Assembly (NCBI GenBank): GCA_913054445.1
Contig: CAJXIK010000030.1
Span: 1-11,839, forward strand
Source of the DNA: an uncultured Bermanella sp.
GTDB lineage: Bacteria > Pseudomonadota > Gammaproteobacteria > Pseudomonadales > Oceanobacteraceae
Direction: 5' to 3'
DNA: 11,839 nucleotides
The notes below the pieces were generated by a model. It saw only the letters and a list, made by a program, of their open reading frames with translations. It was not told the DNA's origin and did not search any database. Both the position numbers and the translations under genes were made by a program. The stretch's first letter is position 1, and every line of letters begins with the position of its first letter. Below are positions 6,004 through 11,839 of the stretch, in pieces.

Positions 6004-6846
6004 CTACGATGTCGGCTCGAAGAAGCCAAATGTGAAGCGTTCTCGATTACCCAAGTCCACACCACTGGCCACACCTGTAAACCCCAGCTGGCGCAGGTGC
6101 TGCTGCACTCGGCTCGCCTGCTGCCAGCCGTGTTCCATCAACAAACACCCTCCTGGGGTTAAATAGTCACGGGCGAGTTCGCCGATGTGAAACAAGTCGG
6201 CGAAGCCGTCTTGCTGTGCCACCAACGCCGAGCTGGGCTCGAAGCGTACGTCTCCTTGTTGCAGGTGCACATCATCTTCATCTATATAGGGGGGGTTGCT
6301 GACGATCAAATCAAATTTTTGATTGCCTAACGCCGCGAACCAATCGCTTTGCAGGAAGTGGGCGTTACTGATGTGGTTGCGCTGCTTGTTGTCTGTGGCC
6401 AGCTTTACCGCCTCGGTAATCCGGTCGACGCCAATGACGTGGGCGGCGGGGAATTCACTGGCTAGGGCCAAGGCTAGGGCACCCGTGCCCGTGCCTAAAT
6501 CCAAGATATGTTGCGGCTGTAAGTCTTGCGCCAATACCCAATCAATTAACGATTCGGTGTCCCCTCTGGGTATCAGGGTATGGGGGGCCACCAGTAGGTT
6601 TAGATCCCAAAACCCCTGCGTCCCCAATAGGTAAGCCACCGGCTCCCCCTGCCCACGCCGCTCGAGCAAGCCCTTAAAATGCCGCTCTTGTTCGAGGGTT
6701 AAGCGTTGCTCTGGGTCGGTAAATAAAATATTGCGTGAAGCCTTGAGGCAAAACAATAAAATATATTCGGCATCTAAGGCCGGCGTGTCCGAGTCCGTGA
6801 GCTGCTCACAGGCAAACGTTAAGGCTTGCTGAATGGCCAGGGTCAT
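6004..6846 (-). CDS. prmC: Release factor glutamine N5-methyltransferase
   Basis: PrmC (formerly HemK) uses S-adenosylmethionine to methylate the glutamine of the GGQ motif in RF1 and RF2, raising peptide release. The 280-residue protein is near the E. coli length of 277. The N-terminal helical domain (about 1-75) is followed by the LIPRGDTE segment (91-98), the SAM-binding loop DLGTGTGALALALA (116-129) and the substrate-glutamine motif NPPY (184-187). I chose the ATG at 6846, which has GGGTG eight bases upstream and begins at the usual family position (MTLAIQQAL); a TTG five codons earlier would also keep the frame. It lies 45 bases after prfA, whose product is its substrate, in the usual hemA-prfA-prmC order. 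PRGDTE replaces the more familiar PRPDTE, a mild variation. Confidence 0.96.
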   Translation of the reverse strand: MTLAIQQALTFACEQLTDSDTPALDAEYILLFCLKASRNILFTDPEQRLTLEQERHFKGLLERRGQGEPVAYLLGTQGFWDLNLLVAPHTLIPRGDTESLIDWVLAQDLQPQHILDLGTGTGALALALASEFPAAHVIGVDRITEAVKLATDNKQRNHISNAHFLQSDWFAALGNQKFDLIVSNPPYIDEDDVHLQQGDVRFEPSSALVAQQDGFADLFHIGELARDYLTPGGCLLMEHGWQQASRVQQHLRQLGFTGVASGVDLGNRERFTFGFFEPTS

Positions 6847-6891
6847 GAATAAAACACCCAATCGTATTTATGATTAAGAGCGTGGCCAGTC

Positions 6892-7980
6892 TTAAACATC
6901 CACGCCCATGGAAGTCAGTAGCTCGGCCTGGTGCTCTTGAATTAACGGCTGTACCACCATGTCCATGGCCCCTTCCATCAACTCGTCCAGCTTATAAACC
7001 GTTAGGTTAATTCTATGGTCGCTAACCCGCCCCTGTGGATAATTGTAGGTGCGAATGCGCTCGGAGCGATCCCCGCCTCCCACTAGGCTCTTACGCTCGG
7101 CGGCTTGCTCGGCATCGGCCTTTTGCTGAATGGCATCGTTCATGCGCGTGGCCAGAATCGACATGGCCTTGGCGCGGTTCTTGTGTTGCGAGCGTTCTTC
7201 CTGACACTCCACCACGAACCCCGTGGGAAGGTGGGTGATACGGATAGCGGAGTCGGTCTTGTTGACGTGCTGACCACCGGCACCCGAGGCGCGGAAGGTA
7301 TCGATGCGCAAGTCGGACTTCTTAATGTCCACATCGCCCTCGGCATCCATCTCGGCCATCACCGCCACGGTACAGGCCGAGGTATGAATACGCCCCTGCG
7401 ATTCGGTCGCTGGCACGCGTTGCACACGGTGCACACCGGATTCAAATTTTAGCTGGCTATAAACATTTTCACCCACGATGCGCATAATCAATTCTTTATA
7501 ACCGCCGTGATCACCGTGGTTGGCGTTCATGACCTCAAATTTCCAACCACGCACCACCGCATATTTACTCAACATGCGAAACAAGTCCCCGGAAAAAATC
7601 GCCGCCTCATCGCCACCGGTGCCGGCACGAATCTCAACAATGACGTTTTTACCGTCACGGGGATCTTTAGGCAGTAATAACAGCTGCAATTCGCCTTCCA
7701 GGCGAGCGACTTCAGCCTTCGCGGGCTTCAATTCCTCTTGGCCCATTTCACGCATTTCAGGGTCACTGTCCTGGATCAATACTAGCGCTTCGGCTAAATT
7801 TTCTTCGGCCTGAGTAAATTCGCCAAAGGTTTGCACCACGGGTTCAATTTCGGCGTACTCCATGGAGAGCTTGCGAAATATCTTTTGATCGCCGATTACC
7901 TCGCCATCAGACAACAGGTGGCCTATTTCTTCGTAGCGCTCGCTTAGTATTTCAAGCTTTAGTTTGACGGAATCTTTCAT
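6892..7980 (-). CDS. prfA: Peptide chain release factor 1
   Basis: RF1 recognises UAA and UAG in the ribosomal A site and triggers hydrolysis of peptidyl-tRNA. The 362-residue protein is close to E. coli RF1 (360). The stop-codon reading motif PAT (190-192, within RVPATESQGRIHTSA) marks it as RF1, not RF2. The catalytic GGQ is at 235-237 in SGAGGQHVNKTDSAIR, with Gln237 the expected target of PrmC encoded next. The ATG has only a weak purine-rich sequence upstream and lies 24 bases after the hemA stop, consistent with one transcript. Length and motifs are intact. Confidence 0.98.
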   Translation of the reverse strand: MKDSVKLKLEILSERYEEIGHLLSDGEVIGDQKIFRKLSMEYAEIEPVVQTFGEFTQAEENLAEALVLIQDSDPEMREMGQEELKPAKAEVARLEGELQLLLLPKDPRDGKNVIVEIRAGTGGDEAAIFSGDLFRMLSKYAVVRGWKFEVMNANHGDHGGYKELIMRIVGENVYSQLKFESGVHRVQRVPATESQGRIHTSACTVAVMAEMDAEGDVDIKKSDLRIDTFRASGAGGQHVNKTDSAIRITHLPTGFVVECQEERSQHKNRAKAMSILATRMNDAIQQKADAEQAAERKSLVGGGDRSERIRTYNYPQGRVSDHRINLTVYKLDELMEGAMDMVVQPLIQEHQAELLTSMGVDV

Positions 7981-8004
7981 GAGTACACTTTTTCAAAAAT
8001 ACGT

Positions 8005-9273
8005 TTACGGCTGCACGTCTTCATCTTGTAACTGATAAAGTTCTTGCACCCAGTCCATCACTTCTTTACGTCCCTCGGCACTGGCTTCGCGCATGTGTAC
8101 CGTGGGGCGGTGAATCAATTTATTGGTGATCATGCTGGCCAGCGTGGCTAAGACCTTGTGTGCATCATCGCCTTTTTGCAGGCGCTTCACGGCTTTTTCT
8201 AGTTCTAGGTCACGGATGCCTTCGGCGTGTTGGCGAAAGGCTTTAAGGGTCGTGACCGCGTCTAGGGTGCGCAGCTGACGCATGAAATCTGAGCTGCCCG
8301 CCTCGATAATTTCTTGCGCATCTAGGGCCGCACCTTCACGCTGACGCACATTTTCTTCGATGATGTCTTTTAGGTCATCTAGGTTATAGAGGTAAACATC
8401 ATTTAGCTCGGCCACCTCGGCTTCTATGTCACGCGGCACGGCAATATCCACCATGAACATAGGGGCGTGCTTGCGCTTTTTCATGGCGCGCTCCACCGCG
8501 CCCTTGCCCAATATGGGCAGCGGACTCGCAGTGGAAGATATAATCATGTCGGCCTTATATAGCGCATCGGGAATATCCGATAGCAAGATGGCCTTGGCAG
8601 AAAATTGTTCGGCCAAGGCCTCGGCCCGGGCGAGGGTGCGGTTGGCCACGGTAATATCCCGCACCCCAGCATCGACCAAGTGTTTGGCCACAAGGTCGAT
8701 GGTCTCACCGGCCCCGATTAACAGGGCGCGGCTCTGGGATAGGTCCGCGAAGATGCGCTGTGCTAGGTTCACCGCCGCATACGCCACCGACACTGGGTTT
8801 TCGCCGATGGCGGTATCGGTACGCACTTTCTTGGCCACGCTGAAGGTCTGCCTAAATAGACGGCCCAGTTCGGGGCCTATGGTGCCAGCTTCTTGAGCCA
8901 CGGCGAAGGCGCTCTTCATCTGCCCCAAAATTTGCGGTTCACCGAGGATCAGGCTATCTAGGCCACTGGCCACCCGAAACAGGTGTTTCACCGCATCTTC
9001 GTCGTTTAGGCTGTAATGGCAATCTTGCAATTGTATTAGGGGGACGCCGTGCACATCTTCCAGCCAGGCCAGCAGGTGCTCGGCCGTGACGCCATCTACC
9101 GTGCAATATAACTCGGTACGATTACAGGTGGAGAGGATCGCAACCTCCTGCATTCCCGCCTTCGAGTTCGCATCTCTGAGCTGGGATGGCAGCAAATCAG
9201 GGGCAAACGCCACCTTCTCGCGCACCGCCACCGGCGCAGTCTTGTGATTAATACCTAATGCCAATAACGTCAT
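8005..9273 (-). CDS. hemA: Glutamyl-tRNA reductase
   Basis: HemA reduces glutamyl-tRNA(Glu) with NADPH to glutamate-1-semialdehyde, the committed step of C5-pathway tetrapyrrole synthesis for haem and related cofactors. The 422-residue protein has the family length. The N-terminal catalytic domain carries GINHKTAPVAVREK (7-20), the thioester nucleophile Cys50 in STCNRTE, and HLFRVASGLDSLILGEPQILGQ starting at His97. The NADPH-binding domain has LLIGAGET (184-191), followed by VANRT. A C-terminal helical dimerisation domain (about 310-415) completes it. The ATG lacks a strong Shine-Dalgarno, so initiation may be modest. It is the first gene of hemA-prfA-prmC and is transcribed away from the TPR-lolB pair, as in Pseudomonas. 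Confidence 0.98.
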   Translation of the reverse strand: MTLLALGINHKTAPVAVREKVAFAPDLLPSQLRDANSKAGMQEVAILSTCNRTELYCTVDGVTAEHLLAWLEDVHGVPLIQLQDCHYSLNDEDAVKHLFRVASGLDSLILGEPQILGQMKSAFAVAQEAGTIGPELGRLFRQTFSVAKKVRTDTAIGENPVSVAYAAVNLAQRIFADLSQSRALLIGAGETIDLVAKHLVDAGVRDITVANRTLARAEALAEQFSAKAILLSDIPDALYKADMIISSTASPLPILGKGAVERAMKKRKHAPMFMVDIAVPRDIEAEVAELNDVYLYNLDDLKDIIEENVRQREGAALDAQEIIEAGSSDFMRQLRTLDAVTTLKAFRQHAEGIRDLELEKAVKRLQKGDDAHKVLATLASMITNKLIHRPTVHMREASAEGRKEVMDWVQELYQLQDEDVQP

Positions 9274-9310
9274 GAACTGCTTAGTCTTCTATTCGCTGGG
9301 ATTTATAATC

Positions 9311-9330
9311 TGCTTATATATAAATAAGCA
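9311..9330. promoter_or_regulatory. Inverted repeat TGCTTAT-N6-ATAAGCA near hemA
   Basis: Perfect 7-bp arms TGCTTAT (9311-9317) and ATAAGCA (9324-9330) are separated by ATATAA, a 20-bp dyad centred about 47 bases upstream of the hemA start. The size and symmetry suit a dimeric repressor or activator site covering the promoter or leader of hemA. No regulator is assigned. Confidence 0.4.
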
Positions 9331-9402
9331 TGCCAATATTCCGGCCAATTATTTCAGTATTGCCTAAAAGCGCCGTATTATATCCATATCTGCGTAAAAA
9401 AG

Positions 9403-9417
9403 TTGCACTGCGTGCAA
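9403..9417. promoter_or_regulatory. Inverted repeat TTGCAC-TGC-GTGCAA near the TPR gene
   Basis: Perfect 6-bp arms separated by three bases form a 15-bp dyad about 68 bases upstream of the chosen TPR start and about 90 bases from the dyad at 9311-9330. It could be an operator for the plus-strand operon or part of the upstream region of the hemA promoter. No regulator is assigned. Confidence 0.35.
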
Positions 9418-9484
9418 AACAGTTCACTTAGCCCTAAATATGGCTATGGTTATAACAGAGGCGCACAAGAGGTTTTTTTCTAAT

Positions 9485-11173
9485 ATGTTGAAGTTTATTT
9501 TAGGTTTTGCCCTGACTTTCTCTGCCATGAGCGGCCAAGCGGGCACCGTAACAGCCACGACAGAACCCCAGCAATTGGACTCCACGGCATACAGCGTGAA
9601 TACCTTGTATGCCCTATTGGTGGCCGAAGTGGCAGGACAGCGCCAGCTGTTTGACCTCGCCTTGGGCAATTATTTATTAGAGGCACACCGCACCCAAGAC
9701 CCAGGAGTGGCCGAGCGCGCCACCCAGATCGCCCAGTACATAGGGGCCGAGCAGGCCGCCCTAGATGCCTCCACCCTGTGGGTAAAACTCGATGCCAGCA
9801 ACCCCTTGGCACAGCAAGCGCTAAGCCTAGAGCTGGTCAAGGCCGCGCGCTTTAGCGAGTCTAGCCTGCATTTGCAAGCCGCCCTAGACCTCAACCCCCA
9901 GCTCGACATGAATTTCATGACCGTGCAGGGCGTGAGCATGTCCGAGGGTTCTCGGGAGTTATGGCTGCAATCTCTCACGCCGTTACTATCGCGCTATAAT
10001 AGCAGCCAGAGCCTACTGTTTAATGTGGCCAACCTGCACAAGCAGCAAAAAAACAATCAACTAGCCCTGCAATTGATAGATCAGCTCCTCGCGCAAGATG
10101 AGGGATTTTATGGTGCTTGGACCCTCAAGGCGAGGCTACATGCCAGCCAGGGCGAGGTGGACAACGCCCTCAGTGCTACCCAAGCCGCCCTCCAGCAATT
10201 CCCCAACGACAAGGCCTTCACTATTCTAAAGGCCCGCCTGTTAATCAAGAAGCAGGACATCCCCCAGGCCCGCCAGGTATTTCAGAGCCTAGCCGAAGAG
10301 CACCCCAGGGACAGCCACATCTTGCTGCCGCTGGCGCTCACCCAGTTGGAACTAGAGGATTTTGATGGCGCCCAGATCAGCCTAGAAAAGTTACTGGCTC
10401 TGGGCGCCATGCAGGATGAGGCCCATTATTACCTCGGGCGTATCGCGCAATTAAAGGACGAGCCACAAAATGCCCTTAAGCATTACCTGGCCATGGCAGG
10501 GGGGCGCGAATACTTAGCGGCACAGGGTGGCGTGGTACAGGTTTATATTAAACTCGGCCAGACTCAGCAAGCCTTGCAACACATTCGCCAGCAACGCCAG
10601 CAGGACATCCAAAACCGCCAGGCCTATTTCTTGATGGAGGTCGATTTACTCAACCGCAGCGGCCAGTATCAAGCCTCCTTAGAGGTGCTAAACGACGCTC
10701 TCAAGGCCTACCAAAACAACACCGACCTCAGGTACAGCCGCGCCATGGTCTCCGAGAAACTAGGGGACATTGTCCAATTAGAGGAAGATTTGGCCTTCAT
10801 CATAGATAAGAACCCCAAGAACGCCACCGCCTTAAATGCGCTAGGCTATACGCTGGCCGATCGCACCAAACGCCTCGATGAAGCCCTCAAGCTCATTCAA
10901 CAGGCCCGCGCCATCGCCCCCAGCGACCCCGCCATCATGGACAGCCTCGGCTGGGTATATTTTCGCCTAGGTCGCATGCAGGAATCATTGGCACTGTTAA
11001 AGAAGGCCTATGGTAGCTTTCCCGATGCCGAGGTGGCCGCCCACCTCGGTGAAGTATTGTGGGCCATGGGCCTACATAAAGAGGCCAAGGAAATCTGGCA
11101 TCAAGGCATCAAACAACAGCCCCACAGCCAGATCCTACTGGACACCTTAAGTCGCCTAGAGGTGAACCTGTAA
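9485..11173 (+). CDS. Periplasmic TPR-repeat protein, LbcA (PA4667)-like
   Basis: This 562-residue all-helical protein is built of tetratricopeptide repeats, clearest at about 211-242, 312-340, 345-375, 447-480 and 483-545 (for example AIMDSLGWVYFRLGRMQESLALLKKAY). The N-terminal stretch LYALLVAEVAGQRQLFDLALGNY (from 41) resembles the TPR protein between hemA and lolB in Pseudomonas. There PA4667, named LbcA, is an outer-membrane lipoprotein that scaffolds the CtpA protease and its cell-wall hydrolase substrates. I chose ATG 9485 because it starts a signal peptide (MLKFILGFALTFSAMSGQA, likely cut before Gly20) and AAGAGG lies upstream at 9467-9472; an ATG at 9440 would bury the signal behind 15 polar residues and has no ribosome site. 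The protein has no cysteine, so it cannot be a lipoprotein. Its TAA abuts the lolB ATG. The link to CtpA here is inferred from synteny only. Confidence 0.85.
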   Translation: MLKFILGFALTFSAMSGQAGTVTATTEPQQLDSTAYSVNTLYALLVAEVAGQRQLFDLALGNYLLEAHRTQDPGVAERATQIAQYIGAEQAALDASTLWVKLDASNPLAQQALSLELVKAARFSESSLHLQAALDLNPQLDMNFMTVQGVSMSEGSRELWLQSLTPLLSRYNSSQSLLFNVANLHKQQKNNQLALQLIDQLLAQDEGFYGAWTLKARLHASQGEVDNALSATQAALQQFPNDKAFTILKARLLIKKQDIPQARQVFQSLAEEHPRDSHILLPLALTQLELEDFDGAQISLEKLLALGAMQDEAHYYLGRIAQLKDEPQNALKHYLAMAGGREYLAAQGGVVQVYIKLGQTQQALQHIRQQRQQDIQNRQAYFLMEVDLLNRSGQYQASLEVLNDALKAYQNNTDLRYSRAMVSEKLGDIVQLEEDLAFIIDKNPKNATALNALGYTLADRTKRLDEALKLIQQARAIAPSDPAIMDSLGWVYFRLGRMQESLALLKKAYGSFPDAEVAAHLGEVLWAMGLHKEAKEIWHQGIKQQPHSQILLDTLSRLEVNL

Positions 11174-11740
11174 ATGCGTGTGTTATTACCCCAGCTATTA
11201 ACCCCCCTATTAATCACCCTGTTAACGGTTTTATTAAGCGGCCAAATCACCGGCTGTAGCCCGCTGACCCGCAAACCCAACTCAGATAGTTGGACCCTCA
11301 GCGGCAAGATCGGCATCACCACCCCGAAGGAAAGCGCAGCCGGTTTCATTCGCTGGCAACAACAGCTGGACAACTTCGACATATATGTGAGCGGCCCGCT
11401 AGGCCAGGGCAGCACTCGTATTCAGGGCAACCCACAACAGGCCACTCTCACTCAGGGGGGCAAGACCAGCGAGAGCCTTAACCCGCAACAACTTGTATAC
11501 CAACAGCTGGGCTGGTTCTTCCCCCTGCAAAACCTACCTTTTTGGTTGCAGGGCAAGCAAGCCCCCTTCAGCACCGCCCACACCACCAGCAAGGATGGTC
11601 GATTAAGCGAGATTAAGCAGGATCGCTGGACGGTGGAGCTACTGAGATACCACAACTACCATAATCTGCCGGAGCGCATCAAAATTCGCCAAGGGGACTG
11701 GAAGTTTTTAATCGTGGTGAAGAACTGGTCTGTGGATTAG
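11174..11740 (+). CDS. lolB: Outer-membrane lipoprotein receptor LolB
   Basis: LolB takes lipoproteins from the periplasmic carrier LolA and inserts them into the inner leaflet of the outer membrane. The 188-residue precursor has a hydrophobic leader and lipobox ITGC with Cys28, the only cysteine, followed by Ser at +2, which does not signal inner-membrane retention. The mature part has the family's beta-strand pattern: SWTLSGKIGI (39-48), GFIRWQQQLDNFDIYVSGPLG (57-77), and LPFWLQG (121-127), common in LolB. Leu76 in the GPLGQG loop is the likely equivalent of the protruding leucine (Leu68 in mature E. coli LolB) needed for insertion. The ATG directly abuts the TPR stop (TAAATG), with GAGGTG at 11159-11164, so the two genes are co-translated. 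Confidence 0.93.
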   Translation: MRVLLPQLLTPLLITLLTVLLSGQITGCSPLTRKPNSDSWTLSGKIGITTPKESAAGFIRWQQQLDNFDIYVSGPLGQGSTRIQGNPQQATLTQGGKTSESLNPQQLVYQQLGWFFPLQNLPFWLQGKQAPFSTAHTTSKDGRLSEIKQDRWTVELLRYHNYHNLPERIKIRQGDWKFLIVVKNWSVD

Positions 11741-11751
11741 CTTTTGTACGA

Positions 11752-11766
11752 GGGCAGCCCCTGCCC
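11752..11766 (+). terminator. Weak terminator-like hairpin after lolB
   Basis: GGGCAG and CTGCCC pair across a CCC loop 11 bases after the lolB stop. The T-run (CTTTT, 11771-11775) begins four bases after the stem, too far for a standard intrinsic terminator. It may only attenuate transcription into the next gene. Confidence 0.3.
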
Positions 11767-11819
11767 GAATCTTTTGGCTGATACACGCATATTTTGCTAG
11801 CTTAAACCCCCGAAATTTT

Positions 11820-11839
11820 ATGATGCAAGTTGCCTTCGG
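11820..11839 (+). CDS. Possible start of the next gene (ispE expected), cut by window end
   Basis: ATGATGCAAGTTGCCTTC starts an ORF that runs off the window after six codons. In Pseudomonas the gene after lolB is ispE (4-diphosphocytidyl-2-C-methyl-D-erythritol kinase), which is the only reason to suggest it. There is no clear Shine-Dalgarno and too little sequence to recognise a family. Confidence 0.18.

Larger units (their letters stand above)
9274..9484. promoter_or_regulatory. Divergent hemA / TPR-lolB control region
   Basis: This 211-base AT-rich gap separates oppositely transcribed operons and must hold both promoters. A perfect minus-strand TATAAT lies at 9382-9377, about 100 bases before hemA, but has no recognisable -35 partner. 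On the plus strand TATAAC at 9451-9456, 17 bases after TTAGCC, could serve the TPR gene with a very short leader. Two perfect inverted repeats, described separately, lie between the two starts. Confidence 0.5.

Noticed and set aside
6847..6861. Upstream TTG start adding five residues to PrmC
   Set aside because: The ATG at 6846 is at the normal family position and has GGGTG at proper spacing; the TTG overlaps that ribosome site.
8426..8896. 156-codon plus-strand ORF opposite hemA
   Set aside because: Antisense to a clear hemA; the length reflects codon bias of the real strand.
9440..9484. Upstream ATG (9440) for the TPR protein
   Set aside because: It would put 15 mostly polar residues before the signal peptide and lacks a ribosome binding site.

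Overview
The window reads as chromosomal housekeeping DNA from a gammaproteobacterium, probably a marine or Pseudomonas/Cellvibrio-like lineage. The main clue is hemA-prfA-prmC facing away from a TPR-protein gene plus lolB, the arrangement I know from Pseudomonas and its relatives. I recognise no insertion sequence, phage gene, CRISPR array, tRNA or rRNA. Species cannot be told from this sequence alone.

Layout: (1) 55-2945, minus strand, is a tight three-gene operon: trpE, a voltage-gated cation channel of the bacterial NaChBac type, and trpG. The channel sits between the two anthranilate synthase subunits, 3 bases after trpE and overlapping trpG by one base. (2) 2946-3376 is a 431-base gap with inverted and direct repeats and a short ORF that runs into the trpE ribosome binding site. 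(3) 3377-3583, plus strand, is a DUF2970-type single-span membrane protein. (4) 3609-5849, minus strand, is a large exported DUF6351-like protein with an alpha/beta-hydrolase nucleophile elbow and eight mature-region cysteines. (5) 6004-9273, minus strand, is hemA-prfA-prmC, followed by terminator-like hairpins. (6) 9274-9484 is a divergent control region with two perfect inverted repeats. (7) 9485-11740, plus strand, is a periplasmic TPR protein resembling Pseudomonas LbcA (PA4667), abutting lolB. The last 99 bases hold a small hairpin and perhaps the first codons of another gene (ispE would be expected).

How the genes work together: TrpE and TrpG form anthranilate synthase, the first step of tryptophan synthesis. 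HemA makes the first committed intermediate of tetrapyrrole synthesis from glutamyl-tRNA. PrfA (RF1) terminates translation and PrmC methylates its GGQ glutamine. LolB receives lipoproteins at the outer membrane, and the TPR protein is probably an envelope scaffold.

The strongest points for follow-up are the channel embedded in the trp operon, its acidic selectivity filter TFEDWTD (close to engineered Ca2+-selective filters), a G8 tract lying exactly on the catalytic-serine codons of the DUF6351 gene, and a TPR protein with no cysteine at all although its presumed Pseudomonas counterpart is a lipoprotein.
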